From positions 1 through 64,000 of the forward strand of contig CACKBL010000005.1 of NCBI GenBank assembly GCA_902598305.1: 64,000 bases of DNA, in the 5' to 3' direction. A program made the position numbers and the translations under genes. Source of the DNA: an uncultured Bacteroidota bacterium. GTDB lineage: Bacteria > Bacteroidota > Bacteroidia > Flavobacteriales > Flavobacteriaceae. Positions 1 through 9,131 of the stretch are shown piece after piece. The notes beneath the pieces are model-generated. The model saw only the letters and a program-made list of their open reading frames with translations. It was not told where the DNA came from and did not search any database. Position 1 is the first letter of the stretch, and each line of letters starts with the position of its first letter.

Positions 1-37
1 GCATCTACTTAATGATTAAATTTATAACCAATTTGAA

Positions 38-565
38 TTGATTTTGAGCACAATTTTTTTATTAGGTTATATGGGATGTGGTAAAAGCATTCTTGGAAAA
101 GCATTAGCTTCTCAGAAAAATATTTCTTTTATTGATCTAGATAAAAAAATTGAGGAACATGAAAACAAGTCATTGCAGAATATTTTCGAATCGAAAGGAG
201 AATTATATTTTCGTCAAGTTGAAAGAAAAATTTTGTTAAAGTTGATTAATTCATCTGTTCCAAAAATTGTGTCATTGGGTGGTGGGACACCATGTTATTT
301 TTCAAACATGACAGATATCATAAACTCTAATCACCAATCTATATACTTTAACGCAAGTATAGATAATCTTGTAAATAGATTACACAATCAAAATGAAAAT
401 AGACCTCTTATTAACCATCTGAAAAATAAAATTGATTTAAGAGAATTTGTTTCAAAGCATCTTTTTGAAAGATCATTATTTTATGAAAAAGCTAAAATAA
501 AAATAAACGTTGATGGTAAATCAATTCCTGAAATAATAGGAGAAATTCTACTTTCTCTAGACTAG
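38..565 (+). CDS. aroK: Shikimate kinase
   Basis: Phosphorylates shikimate with ATP in the chorismate (aromatic amino acid) pathway; cytosolic. The P-loop GYMGCGKS is at residues 10-17, the substrate-binding DLD at 33-35, GELYFRQVE near 54-62 and the SLGGGT loop near 79-84. At 175 residues it has the usual length. No ATG lies upstream of the P-loop: after the in-frame stop at 17-19 the only plausible starts are TTG at 38 or TTG at 44, so a TTG start is needed. Its last 9 bases overlap the convergent phosphoribosyltransferase gene. aroQ, from the same pathway, is at 41648, so the pathway genes are scattered. Confidence 0.95.
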   Translation: MILSTIFLLGYMGCGKSILGKALASQKNISFIDLDKKIEEHENKSLQNIFESKGELYFRQVERKILLKLINSSVPKIVSLGGGTPCYFSNMTDIINSNHQSIYFNASIDNLVNRLHNQNENRPLINHLKNKIDLREFVSKHLFERSLFYEKAKIKINVDGKSIPEIIGEILLSLD

Positions 566-1060
566 ATATATACCTTTTTTTTCCCCCGTTAAATTAACTT
601 TAACAGTTTCATTAACTGAGGTAGATAGTGAGATTCCTTTAAAATCGGCTTTTATTGGGAATTTGTTATGTTCTCTATTTACCAAAACGGCTATTTTTAT
701 TTGTTTAATATGAACAATTAACAGAAATTTTAATGCGTGCGAAAGTACTAATCCGGTATTTAGAACGTCATCAATAATCACTACGCTCTTATTTACTAAA
801 TTTTCAACTGCAAAATCCATCGAAATTTTATTACCAGGTTTTTTTTTATCTATGTTCAGTTTTAATGTTGTTATTTTTATCTGAGTAATTTCATTGAGAA
901 TTTTTTCAATTTCTTTAGCAAAAATAGAACCATTATCTTCGATACCTACAAGAAAAATTTCTTTACTATTGATATTAGATTCAAATATTTGATATGCAAC
1001 TCTTTTCGTACAATATTGAATTTTTCTTTCATCAAAAATTAAATTTTCGGATTTAAACAT
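557..1060 (-). CDS. Phosphoribosyltransferase family protein
   Basis: A type I phosphoribosyltransferase fold of 167 residues. The PRPP-binding motif VVIIDDVLNTG is near residues 93-103 and a PyrR/HPRT-like core surrounds it. The exact base substrate cannot be read from the sequence; it could be a purine (hypoxanthine-type) enzyme or a PyrR-like bifunctional protein. A second PRT with better PyrR context lies at 55345 next to pyrB, so this copy is less likely to be PyrR. It sits between convergent aroK and the S4 gene, 11 bases from the latter, and may be co-transcribed with it. Confidence 0.85.
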   Translation of the reverse strand: MFKSENLIFDERKIQYCTKRVAYQIFESNINSKEIFLVGIEDNGSIFAKEIEKILNEITQIKITTLKLNIDKKKPGNKISMDFAVENLVNKSVVIIDDVLNTGLVLSHALKFLLIVHIKQIKIAVLVNREHNKFPIKADFKGISLSTSVNETVKVNLTGEKKGIYLV

Positions 1061-1071
1061 TTTGTTATCAT

Positions 1072-1422
1072 TTAGGTTAAAAATTTATCAATATTTCTTC
1101 TTTCTTTTTTTGTAGGTCTTCCCTCACCTTTTTTTCTAAAGAAATTTGTTTTGTTAGGAATTTTATTTTTAGAATCTACTTCTTTTTTTGTTCTATACAT
1201 ATCTACTAATTTACTACCAACTCTAGATTTTGGGAAATTCAAAACTAAAAACTTGTATGTATTACCATTTTTTCTTATCGAAACCTCATCATTTACTAAT
1301 ACTTCATATGACGGTTTTACTTTTTTATCGTTAACAATCACATTACCATTTTTACAAGCTTTTGTCGCTTTGTTTCTAGATTCAAAATATCTTACAGTCC
1401 AGATGTAAAAGTCGATTCTCAT
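1072..1422 (-). CDS. S4-domain RNA-binding protein (Hsp15/HslR family)
   Basis: A small basic protein (116 residues) with an S4 RNA-binding fold in the N-terminal half, including the RNKATKACKNGNVIVNDKKV region at about 17-36 and NDEVSIRKNG at about 44-53. The C-terminus is lysine/arginine-rich (KKGEGRPTKKERR). Hsp15 of E. coli recycles 50S subunits carrying a nascent chain; a similar role in stalled-ribosome handling is inferred from the family. It is transcribed divergently from the FKBP lipoprotein gene, from which it is separated by 38 bases. Confidence 0.88.
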   Translation of the reverse strand: MRIDFYIWTVRYFESRNKATKACKNGNVIVNDKKVKPSYEVLVNDEVSIRKNGNTYKFLVLNFPKSRVGSKLVDMYRTKKEVDSKNKIPNKTNFFRKKGEGRPTKKERRNIDKFLT

Positions 1423-1436
1423 TTATAAATAAATAT

Positions 1437-1444
1437 TAAATTTG
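1437..1444 (+). promoter_or_regulatory. Bacteroidota -7 promoter element (TAaaTTTG)
   Basis: TAAATTTG matches the TAnnTTTG consensus exactly and lies 16 bases before the ATG of the FKBP lipoprotein gene, predicting a leader of about a dozen bases. No TTG -33 element is seen at a good distance. Confidence 0.45.
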
Positions 1445-1460
1445 TGTAAATTAAACATAA

Positions 1461-2384
1461 ATGGTCAAATTAAAAATTGAACATTCTTTTATTAAAAGTT
1501 TAAAATTTATACTTCCAATTTCTTTTATTTTAATTTGTATATCGTGCAGACCCAACGATGAGGATGACGAAGAACCACCTAGAGATTATCTTGAACAATC
1601 TTTAGAAGATGACCAAAAGCTAGTCCAATATTTAAAATCCCATTACTACAATTATAAAGATTTTAGTGATGTATTTAATGATGACAACGAGATTTTCATT
1701 GATACTATTCTGTCAGAAAATTCTAACTTAAAATCCCTTTTCGATTTTGCTGTTGAAACCTCTATACCATTAGCTTCTAATGAAGGACAAATCATAGAAC
1801 ACAAATTGTATCATATTGTTGTCACAGAAGGAGTTAGAATGGAGGATAGACCAAGTATAGTTGACTCAGTATACCTTACATATAAAGGTAAATTATTAAA
1901 TGGAAATGTGTTTGACAAGAAAACAAACCCAGTTTGGTTTGATACTGCTAATGTGATTAGAGGCTTCAGATACGGATTACAGTACTTTTCACCAGGGAAT
2001 TTTATTCAAAGAGAAAATGGAACTATTGATTTTAATCAATTTGGAAGAGGATTAATTTTTATGCCTTCCGGACTAGGATACTTTAATAGTGCACAAACTA
2101 ATATTCCAACTTATTCCCCTTTAATTTTTGAAATTTCGATGTTTACCACAAATAAATCTGACCATGATAACGATGGTGTTCTATCAATTGATGAAGATCC
2201 GAACAAAGATGGGAATCCATACAATGATGACACAGATGAGGATGGTATAATTAATATGTATGATGAAGACGATGATGGAGACGGAATTTTAACAAAAGAT
2301 GAATTAGATGGAGATGACCCGGATAATTTACCGGATGATTCAAATAATGATGGTGTCCCAGATTATCTTGACAAAAACACTTAG
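1461..2384 (+). CDS. FKBP-like peptidyl-prolyl isomerase lipoprotein with calcium-binding repeats
   Basis: A predicted surface or periplasmic lipoprotein of 307 residues. The N-terminus has a hydrophobic signal (about 14-28) ending in a lipobox ISC with Cys at about 29, followed by an acidic linker. Residues about 115-230 resemble an FKBP-type fold (DSVYLTYKGKLLNGNVFD, then GLIFMPSGLGYF), which would catalyse proline cis-trans isomerisation during folding of exported proteins. The last 75 residues carry four thrombospondin type-3-like DxDxDG loops (for example DHDNDGVLSIDED), expected to bind calcium. Its end overlaps the convergent barrel gene by 4 bases. The FKBP active site was not checked residue by residue, so catalysis is inferred. 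Confidence 0.85.
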   Translation: MVKLKIEHSFIKSLKFILPISFILICISCRPNDEDDEEPPRDYLEQSLEDDQKLVQYLKSHYYNYKDFSDVFNDDNEIFIDTILSENSNLKSLFDFAVETSIPLASNEGQIIEHKLYHIVVTEGVRMEDRPSIVDSVYLTYKGKLLNGNVFDKKTNPVWFDTANVIRGFRYGLQYFSPGNFIQRENGTIDFNQFGRGLIFMPSGLGYFNSAQTNIPTYSPLIFEISMFTTNKSDHDNDGVLSIDEDPNKDGNPYNDDTDEDGIINMYDEDDDGDGILTKDELDGDDPDNLPDDSNNDGVPDYLDKNT

Positions 2385-3007
2385 TTGTCTAAATCTTTCT
2401 CTTTTCCAAGCTCGTAAGTCAAACTAATAGACCATAACTTTGGTCTTATATCAGAATAAGCTTCAATATCTATGCTGTTATTTCCTAAAATTTCTATCTC
2501 GTTATCTGTAAATCCTCTTTCAAAACGAAACCCTAATCCAAATTTACCAATTTCAATTCTTGAGCCAATTTGCAATCCCATTGTAAAACTGTTAGTATAA
2601 TTTCCAAAATTTAATGATTTACTCTTTATTGAAATTATATTTTGAAATATTGGACCTGTAAATATTGAAATTGGACCAAAAAATTTATATCCAATTAAAA
2701 TTGGAATCTCCACTTTGTTTATTTCAACCCTATCTAAAGAAATAATTTCAGATTTATTTTGACTTATTTGCAATTCAGGTCTAATATAAAAGTCAACCAA
2801 TTTTAGTTGGGCATAAAACCCAAAATGTAGGCTTGCAATCGAGGCAGTCTCAATCCCGTTTTTCAATGAGCTTATTCCTTCAATATCTCCGACATTATCG
2901 AAATTTAAGCCAAACTTTAATCCATAATTAATCTGGCAATACGATTTTTTAACAGCTAAATTTGAAAGTATCAAAATAAAAAAAAATAATAAATATTTTT
3001 TTTTCAT
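2381..3007 (-). CDS. Outer-membrane beta-barrel protein (PorT/OMP_b-brl_2-like)
   Basis: A 208-residue secreted protein. It has a signal peptide (MKKKYLLFFFILILSNLAVKKSYC), then alternating hydrophobic and polar strands starting with INYGLKFGLNFDNVGD and ending SISLTYELGKEK, the pattern of a small 8-stranded barrel. The function of these Bacteroidota barrels is generally unknown; some are PorT-like type IX secretion parts, which cannot be claimed here. It overlaps the start of the transketolase C-terminal gene by 4 bases, so it is probably transcribed with the tkt pair. Confidence 0.8.
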   Translation of the reverse strand: MKKKYLLFFFILILSNLAVKKSYCQINYGLKFGLNFDNVGDIEGISSLKNGIETASIASLHFGFYAQLKLVDFYIRPELQISQNKSEIISLDRVEINKVEIPILIGYKFFGPISIFTGPIFQNIISIKSKSLNFGNYTNSFTMGLQIGSRIEIGKFGLGFRFERGFTDNEIEILGNNSIDIEAYSDIRPKLWSISLTYELGKEKDLDN

Positions 3008-3957
3008 TTTCTTAAAAGAACTTTTTTCACAGCTTTAACAATTGAATTAGAATCTAAACCATATTTTTTCATCAGTTTAGATGGTGATCCGGATTCACCA
3101 AAAGTATCATTAGTAGCAACGAATTCTTGTGGGACAGGGTCATTTTCTGTTAAAACTCTTGAAATACTTTCGCCTAGTCCTCCTAAAAAATTATGCTCTT
3201 CAGCTGAAACTAAACAACGACTTTTATTTATTGACTTTAAAATAATTTTTTTATCAATTGGTTTTATTGTATGAATATTGATAATTTCTGCCGAAATACC
3301 CATATCACTCAACTTTCTACCAGCAATAATAGATTCCCAAACCAAATGACCGGTTGCTACAATAGTAACATCATTTCCTTCATTAAGCAGAATACCTTTG
3401 CCTATCTCAAATTTTTGTTCAAGGTTTGTAAAATTTGGAACTTTAGGTCTGCCAAATCTTAAATAAACTGGCCCTTCATGCTCAGCTATTTTTAATGTTG
3501 CTAATTTAGTTTGATTATAATCACAGGTATTAATCACAGTCATCCCAGGTAACATCTTCATTAAACCAATATCTTCTAGTATTTGATGCGTAGCTCCGTC
3601 TTCTCCAAGTGTTAATCCTGCGTGTGAAGCACAAATCTTTACATTTTTTCCAGAATATGCAATGGATTGCCTAATTTGATCGTAAACTCTACCGGTCGAA
3701 AAATTAGCAAAAGTACCAGTAAAAGGTATTTTACCACCAATCGTAAGTCCAGCTGCAATGCCCATCATATTTGCTTCCGCTATTCCCACCTGAAAAAACC
3801 TTTTTGGATTTTCTATTTTAAATTGATTCATTTTCAACGATCCAGTTAAATCTGCGCATAATGCTACTACATTTTTATTTTTCCTTCCTAGTTCAGTAAG
3901 ACCATCACCAAATCCTGATCTTGTGTCTTTTAATTCTGTGTAAGTGTATCCATTCAT
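3004..3957 (-). CDS. Transketolase, C-terminal subunit (split transketolase)
   Basis: The Pyr and C-terminal domains of transketolase (317 residues), which form the active site together with the thiamine-binding subunit encoded just upstream. Visible motifs are the cofactor glutamate region VGIAEANMMGIAAGL at about 77-91 and the substrate-side segments ASHAGLTLGEDGATHQ and VYLRFGRPKVP. The enzyme moves C2 units in the non-oxidative pentose phosphate pathway. A gap of only 9 bases separates it from the N-terminal gene. Splitting of transketolase into two ORFs is normal in this phylum and is not a frameshift. Confidence 0.93.
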   Translation of the reverse strand: MNGYTYTELKDTRSGFGDGLTELGRKNKNVVALCADLTGSLKMNQFKIENPKRFFQVGIAEANMMGIAAGLTIGGKIPFTGTFANFSTGRVYDQIRQSIAYSGKNVKICASHAGLTLGEDGATHQILEDIGLMKMLPGMTVINTCDYNQTKLATLKIAEHEGPVYLRFGRPKVPNFTNLEQKFEIGKGILLNEGNDVTIVATGHLVWESIIAGRKLSDMGISAEIINIHTIKPIDKKIILKSINKSRCLVSAEEHNFLGGLGESISRVLTENDPVPQEFVATNDTFGESGSPSKLMKKYGLDSNSIVKAVKKVLLRK

Positions 3958-3966
3958 ATCCTATTA

Positions 3967-4812
3967 TTAGTAGTCTCCAAGTGTTTCTGGATTTTGAGAT
4001 AAAGCAATTTCAAGCTGTTCGTCGTTTGGAGCAACTCCGTGCCATTCATGGGTATTCATCATAAAATCAACCCCATTCCCCATTTCAGTTTTTATAAGTA
4101 AGCAAATAGGCAACTTTTTATTTGTTTCTCTCTTTGCTTCTTTTAATTTCTCAATAATTGATTTTAGACTATTTCCATTTTCTATATCTAAAACTTTCCA
4201 TCCAAAAGCTTCAAATTTAATTTTTAAATTTCCTATGGGTAGTACTTCACTTGTTGAACCATCAATTTGTTTACCATTTAAGTCAACACATAAAATTAAA
4301 TTATCTATTTTTTTTGCCGATGCAAACATTATGGCTTCCCAATTTTGGCCTTCTTGTAACTCTCCATCTCCAACTAAGACGTAAACAAGTTTATTGTCAT
4401 TATTTAGTTTTTTAGATAAAGCACTACCGATTGCTACAGATATTCCTTGGCCTAGAGATCCAGAAGCAACTCTTACACCTGGTAGTTTTTCATGAGTAGT
4501 CGGATGACCTTGTAGTCTAGAATTTAATTTTCTAAAAGTTTTGAGTTCACTGATAGGGAAAAACCCTTTCCTAGCTAATACACTGTAAAAAACGGGTGAG
4601 ATATGACCGTTGGATAAAAAAAATATATCTTCATTTTCCCCATCCATATCAAATCCTTCATTTAAATCTAAAATTTCGTTGTAAAGAGCAACAAAAAGTT
4701 CAGTACAACCAAGTGATCCTCCAGGATGACCAGAGTTTACAGAGTGAACCATTCTTAAAATATCTCTCCTGACTTGAAGTGTTATTCTTTCTAGATTAGC
4801 AATTGACGACAT
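3967..4812 (-). CDS. Transketolase, N-terminal thiamine-diphosphate-binding subunit
   Basis: Carries the TPP-binding domain (281 residues). HSVNSGHPGGSLGCTEL is at about 23-39, SGSLGQGISVAIGSAL at about 117-132, and the GDGELQEGQNWEA TPP motif at about 148-160 with the metal-binding DLNGKQIDG about 25 residues later. It works as a heteromer with the downstream C-terminal subunit. It is first in the tkt-tkt-barrel run and is transcribed divergently from tgt; the 136-base gap holds a palindrome at 4892-4906. Confidence 0.93.
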   Translation of the reverse strand: MSSIANLERITLQVRRDILRMVHSVNSGHPGGSLGCTELFVALYNEILDLNEGFDMDGENEDIFFLSNGHISPVFYSVLARKGFFPISELKTFRKLNSRLQGHPTTHEKLPGVRVASGSLGQGISVAIGSALSKKLNNDNKLVYVLVGDGELQEGQNWEAIMFASAKKIDNLILCVDLNGKQIDGSTSEVLPIGNLKIKFEAFGWKVLDIENGNSLKSIIEKLKEAKRETNKKLPICLLIKTEMGNGVDFMMNTHEWHGVAPNDEQLEIALSQNPETLGDY

Positions 4813-4891
4813 AACTATTACTTTATATTGTAAATTTAATTTTTTAGATTAATTTCATTGAGTCAATGAGCATCAATTTTGAAAAGATTAC

Positions 4892-4906
4892 GAACAATTA
4901 TTGTTC
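4892..4906. promoter_or_regulatory. 15-bp perfect palindrome, candidate operator between tkt and tgt
   Basis: GAACAAT-T-ATTGTTC is a perfect 7-1-7 inverted repeat in the divergent gap. It lies 5 bases before TATATTTT (4912-4919), a near match to the -7 consensus, so a bound dimer could block a tgt promoter. No regulator gene is adjacent. Nothing else recognisable is seen in 4813-4948. Confidence 0.4.
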
Positions 4907-4948
4907 ATTAGTATATTTTTTAATAATTAAAATTTCCTCAAAAAAAAC

Positions 4949-6079
4949 ATGGAGTTTAAGTTAATCAAAAAAGATATTCGCTCAAATGCGCGTGCAGGTG
5001 TTTTAAATTGTTCAATTGGAAAAATTAATACCCCAATTTTTATGCCCGTTGGCACTCAGGCCACAGTCAAAGGTATTGATCAAAAGATATTGAGTAATCA
5101 AATTAATTCTAAAATTATATTGAGTAATACATATCATTTGTACTTAAGACCTGGTACTAGAGTTATTAAAAAAGCAGGCGGAATTCATAAATTTATGAAT
5201 TGGGATAAATTAATATTAACAGATTCAGGCGGATTTCAAGTATATTCATTATCTAATTCAAGAAAAATATCAGAAAAGGGAGTGATATTTCAGTCACATA
5301 TAGACGGGAGCAAACATTTATTAACCCCTGAATCAGTGATTGAAATACAAAGAGAAATTGGAGCAGATGTAATAATGGCTTTTGATGAATGTCCCCCATA
5401 TCCTTCTAAATTTCAATATGTGAAAGATTCTATGAAGTTAACACATAGGTGGTTAGATCGATGTATAAAAAAGCATAATAATTCTCCATTTCTTTATAAC
5501 AATAAACAATATTTATTTCCAATTATTCAAGGAGGAGTTTATAATGATTTAAGAAAAGAATCAGCAGATTTTGTTTCAAGTAGATTCGCTGAAGGATATG
5601 CAATTGGGGGCTTATCCGTAGGTGAGCCAGACGAAGAAATGTATAAAGTTTCAGATTTGGTTTGTTCAATTTTGCCATCTGATAAACCTAGATATTTAAT
5701 GGGAGTCGGCACCCCTGTTAATTTATTAGAGAATATTTCAAATGGAGTTGATATGTTTGATTGTGTTATCCCTACAAGAAATGGGAGGAATGGGATGTTA
5801 TTTACGTTTGAAGGGATTATTAACATAAAAAACAAAAAATGGCAGAATGACTTTTCAAAAATTCAAGATAAGCATGATAAAGATTCTAATAATCTTTATT
5901 CTAAAGCTTATCTTAGACATCTATTCATGGCAAATGAAATTCTCGGGAAGCAAATAGCTACTATCCATAATTTAAATTTTTATAATAGTCTATTAAAAAT
6001 TGCAAGAGATAAAATATTGATTGGTGAATTCGCATCTTGGAAAAACAAAATAGTGAAAAAATTAAATACAAGGATTTAG
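4949..6079 (+). CDS. tgt: tRNA-guanine transglycosylase
   Basis: Exchanges guanine-34 for the queuine precursor preQ1 in GUN-anticodon tRNAs. The 376-residue length is standard. Motifs include LILTDSGGFQVYSL near 89-102 (first catalytic Asp), DVIMAFDECPPYP near 144-156 and GGLSVGEP near 220-227. The nucleophile region is DMFDCVIPTRNGRNG near 268-282. The usual zinc ligands (CxCxxC...H) are not obvious: the segment after the catalytic region reads WQNDFSKIQDKHDKDSNNLYSKAYLRHLFMANE with no cysteine. Zinc-less Tgt-like proteins occur, so this is worth noting rather than alarming. It is followed directly by the LptF/G gene with no gap. Confidence 0.95.
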   Translation: MEFKLIKKDIRSNARAGVLNCSIGKINTPIFMPVGTQATVKGIDQKILSNQINSKIILSNTYHLYLRPGTRVIKKAGGIHKFMNWDKLILTDSGGFQVYSLSNSRKISEKGVIFQSHIDGSKHLLTPESVIEIQREIGADVIMAFDECPPYPSKFQYVKDSMKLTHRWLDRCIKKHNNSPFLYNNKQYLFPIIQGGVYNDLRKESADFVSSRFAEGYAIGGLSVGEPDEEMYKVSDLVCSILPSDKPRYLMGVGTPVNLLENISNGVDMFDCVIPTRNGRNGMLFTFEGIINIKNKKWQNDFSKIQDKHDKDSNNLYSKAYLRHLFMANEILGKQIATIHNLNFYNSLLKIARDKILIGEFASWKNKIVKKLNTRI

Positions 6080-7159
6080 ATGCTTAAAATTTTAGATACT
6101 TACATAATCAAAAATTATTTAATTACTTTTTTAGTTGCTTTATTCTTATTTATTCCAATTGGAATTATGGTTGATGTTGCTGAAAGGATAGATAAGTTTA
6201 AGGAAAATGAGATACCATTTAATGAAATCATAGATTACTATTTTGACTTCATGTGGTATTTTGGAAACTTACTTTTTCCAATCCTATTGTTTCTATCAAT
6301 AATTTGGTTTACATCGAAACTAGCAAATAACACAGAAATTATATCTATTTTGAGTTCAGGTGTATCATTTTCAAGATTTCTCAGGCCATACTTTATATCT
6401 GCCTCATTGCTAGCGATTATTTCCTTTTTTATTGGAATGTTTGTTGTCCCTAAGGCAAGTAAAGGTTTTAATGAGTTCAATTATAAGTATTTGAATAAAA
6501 AATTTCAAATTAGAAATACATCGAGAGTGTTTAAACAAATTTCTAAAAATGAATTTGTTTATGTAAGTAGCTATAACCCCACAAGAGAGAGAGCCATGGA
6601 TTTTACCCTTGAACACTTCGAAAATGAAAAATTAAAATTCAAAATCATGGCACAGTCAATTAGATGGATTAAGTCTGACTCTGTATTTCGTCTATTAAAT
6701 TTTAGGAAAAGAAGTATTTATGAGGATGAAGAAGTTTTAATAAAAAAGAAATCAGTGGACACTATTTTTAATTTTAATATTCAAGATTTATCACCTTTAA
6801 ATTACAAAGCCGAGACACTTACTCTATTTGATTTAAATAAATTTATAAACTCTGAAATTAAATCAGGATCTAAGTTAATTAATCAACATTTATTAGTTAG
6901 ACATAAAAGATATAGCTTACCATTATCCGTTTTTGTACTTACTTTAATATCAGTATCTGTTTCCTCCGTGAGAAGAAGAGGTGGTATGGGAATGAACCTT
7001 GCAATGGGAATTTTAATGGGGTTTTTATTTATATTTATTGATAAAGTTTTAGTTGTTTTAGTAAACAAGTCAAACCTTTCAGCTGCCGTTGCTGCTTGGT
7101 CTCCTATATTATTTTTTGCTGGCGCAGGGTTCCTTCTAATGAGATATGCGAAGAGATAG
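6080..7159 (+). CDS. LptF/LptG-family permease (YjgP/YjgQ)
   Basis: An inner-membrane subunit of the lipopolysaccharide transport complex LptB2FG (359 residues). The layout fits the family: membrane helices at about 10-30, 50-75 and 98-120, then a periplasmic beta-jellyroll domain (about 125-265), then three C-terminal helices (about 275-355). Whether it is LptF or LptG cannot be told here. The ATG follows the tgt stop without a gap, and the gene overlaps the next by 14 bases, so tgt, this gene and the transporter are probably one transcript. Confidence 0.9.
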   Translation: MLKILDTYIIKNYLITFLVALFLFIPIGIMVDVAERIDKFKENEIPFNEIIDYYFDFMWYFGNLLFPILLFLSIIWFTSKLANNTEIISILSSGVSFSRFLRPYFISASLLAIISFFIGMFVVPKASKGFNEFNYKYLNKKFQIRNTSRVFKQISKNEFVYVSSYNPTRERAMDFTLEHFENEKLKFKIMAQSIRWIKSDSVFRLLNFRKRSIYEDEEVLIKKKSVDTIFNFNIQDLSPLNYKAETLTLFDLNKFINSEIKSGSKLINQHLLVRHKRYSLPLSVFVLTLISVSVSSVRRRGGMGMNLAMGILMGFLFIFIDKVLVVLVNKSNLSAAVAAWSPILFFAGAGFLLMRYAKR

Positions 7160-8027
7160 TTACAAAAGTCTAATTCATTTACATTTTTTGATTTTTTTGT
7201 GGGGTTTCACATCCATTTTTGGTGTTTTGATTACTCTTGACCCAATTTTAATTGTTTGGTTTAGATTGTTAATTGCGGCAATTTTAATCTTTGTTTTTTT
7301 ATTTCTCATTTACAAAGATTCATTGAGATTGAGCAATTCAAGTTTTTTTAATTTCTTTATAGGGGGCCTATTAATATCCATTCACTGGTATTTGTTTTTT
7401 TATTCAATAAAAATTTCTTCTATTTCATTAACTCTATCCATTTTGTCTACAGCATCTTTGATGACCTCATTTCTAGAGCCCATTTTTTATAAAAGACCAT
7501 TTAGAATCCATGAACTTGTTTTTGGATTAATCGCAGTAGTCGGACTTGTACTAATTTTTGGAATACAATATGAAAACTATTTTGCTATTCTTATTTCCCT
7601 AATTTGCACTTTATTATCGGTTTTATTTTCTATTTTAAATGGTTATTTGATAAAAAATCATTCATCTTTTCAAATTTCTTTTTATGAAATATTATTCGGT
7701 CTGATTATAACTTCATTAATTATACTATTATCTGATATTCAATTTCCATTGCTTATTTCTATCAAATTTTCTGACTGGATTTATATTTTTATTTTAGGAT
7801 CATTGTGTACTGCATATGCTTTTGTCGCCTCCACATATATCTTAAAATTCATATCACCGTATACTATGATGATGTCATTAAACCTTGAACCCATTTATGG
7901 TATTATTTTTTCATTGATTATTTTTGGAGAAAAAGAATATATGAGTATTCAATTTTACATTGGAGCAGGAATTATATTCTTAGGAGTTATAGGAAATATT
8001 TTATATAAGTATAAAAAAATATCTTAA
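7146..8027 (+). CDS. DMT-superfamily transporter (EamA family)
   Basis: An integral membrane protein of 293 residues with about ten hydrophobic helices in two five-helix halves, typical of drug/metabolite exporters. Around residues 90-115 the sequence LTLSILSTASLMTSFLEPIFYKR and near 236-262 MMMSLNLEPIYGIIFSLIIFGE are the repeated EamA signatures. The substrate is unknown; relatives export amino acids or metabolites. Its start lies inside the LptF/G gene. Confidence 0.88.
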   Translation: MRRDSYKSLIHLHFLIFLWGFTSIFGVLITLDPILIVWFRLLIAAILIFVFLFLIYKDSLRLSNSSFFNFFIGGLLISIHWYLFFYSIKISSISLTLSILSTASLMTSFLEPIFYKRPFRIHELVFGLIAVVGLVLIFGIQYENYFAILISLICTLLSVLFSILNGYLIKNHSSFQISFYEILFGLIITSLIILLSDIQFPLLISIKFSDWIYIFILGSLCTAYAFVASTYILKFISPYTMMMSLNLEPIYGIIFSLIIFGEKEYMSIQFYIGAGIIFLGVIGNILYKYKKIS

Positions 8028-8056
8028 AAACTTTAATTTTATATTAATTAATTGAA

Positions 8057-9010
8057 ATGGAATATCTAGATTTTGAGTTACCGATAAAAGAAATTCAAGA
8101 ACAATTATCAAAATGCGAAATAATTGGAAGTGAAAGTGATATTGATGTTACAGATACTTGTACTAAATTGGAGCTGAAACTAAAAAAAACTAAAGAGAAA
8201 ATTTATGGAAATTTAACTCCATGGCAAAGAGTCCAACTATCTAGACATCCTTCTCGACCATACACGTTAGATTATATAAAAGCTATATGTGGAAATACAT
8301 TTTTAGAACTGCACGGTGATAGGAATATTAAGGATGATAAAGCTATGATTGCTGGATTGGGAAAGGTTAAATACCAAACTTTTATGTTCGTAGGAACTCA
8401 AAAGGGTTACAATACAGTTACCAGAAAATATAGGAATTTTGGTATGGCTAATCCAGAAGGCTACAGGAAAGCTTTGAGAGTCATGAAATCGGCAGAAAAA
8501 TTTAATATTCCTATTGTATGTTTAATTGACACACCTGGAGCTTACCCAGGACAAGAAGCTGAAGAGAGAGGCCAAGGAGAGGCAATAGCTAGAAATATTT
8601 TTAATATGCTTTCAATAAAAGTTCCAATTATTACTATAATTATTGGGGAAGGAGCTTCCGGGGGTGCTTTAGGTATAGGAATTGGAGATAGAATTTTAAT
8701 GTTAGAAAACACCTGGTACTCTGTCATATCTCCTGAATCATGCTCATCTATATTGTGGAGAAGTTGGGAGTATAAGGAAACAGCAGCTGAGTCTTTAAAA
8801 CTAACCGCTCAGGATATGAAAAAATCAAAATTGATTGACAAGATAATCAAAGAACCACTTGGTGGAGCACATCAAAATAGAGAAAAAATGTTTACAATTG
8901 TTGGAAATGAAATAACCAAATCATTTCTAGAATTAGAAAAACTTTCGCCTCAAGATTTAATTAATTCAAGGAGAAACAAATTTGAAAAAATGGGGGTTTT
9001 TAAGAGTTAA
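8057..9010 (+). CDS. accA: Acetyl-CoA carboxylase carboxyltransferase, alpha subunit
   Basis: With AccD it transfers the carboxyl group from biotin to acetyl-CoA, the first step of fatty acid synthesis. The 317-residue length is standard. The crotonase-like core shows [21 protein letters not shown]-type sequence (residues about 155-176) and [13 protein letters not shown] at about 196-208, with [18 protein letters not shown] after it. It sits 29 bases after the transporter gene. The 121-base gap to dnaB (9011-9131) is AT-rich and shows no clear signal. Confidence 0.96.
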   Translation: MEYLDFELPIKEIQEQLSKCEIIGSESDIDVTDTCTKLELKLKKTKEKIYGNLTPWQRVQLSRHPSRPYTLDYIKAICGNTFLELHGDRNIKDDKAMIAGLGKVKYQTFMFVGTQKGYNTVTRKYRNFGMANPEGYRKALRVMKSAEKFNIPIVCLIDTPGAYPGQEAEERGQGEAIARNIFNMLSIKVPIITIIIGEGASGGALGIGIGDRILMLENTWYSVISPESCSSILWRSWEYKETAAESLKLTAQDMKKSKLIDKIIKEPLGGAHQNREKMFTIVGNEITKSFLELEKLSPQDLINSRRNKFEKMGVFKS

Positions 9011-9131
9011 TTAATCGAATCTATAAGTATTAACAATTTTATCATAATTATAAACATTTAGTGTTGACTGTTTTCCAATACTTTAATTTTTTTAAAGAAA
9101 GAATTAATCATTCTTTTTTTTACATTTAAAT

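Noticed and set aside
3004-4812. Split transketolase as a frameshifted pseudogene
   Set aside because: Each half has its own start and stop, intact motifs and a short gap; the split arrangement is normal in Bacteroidota.
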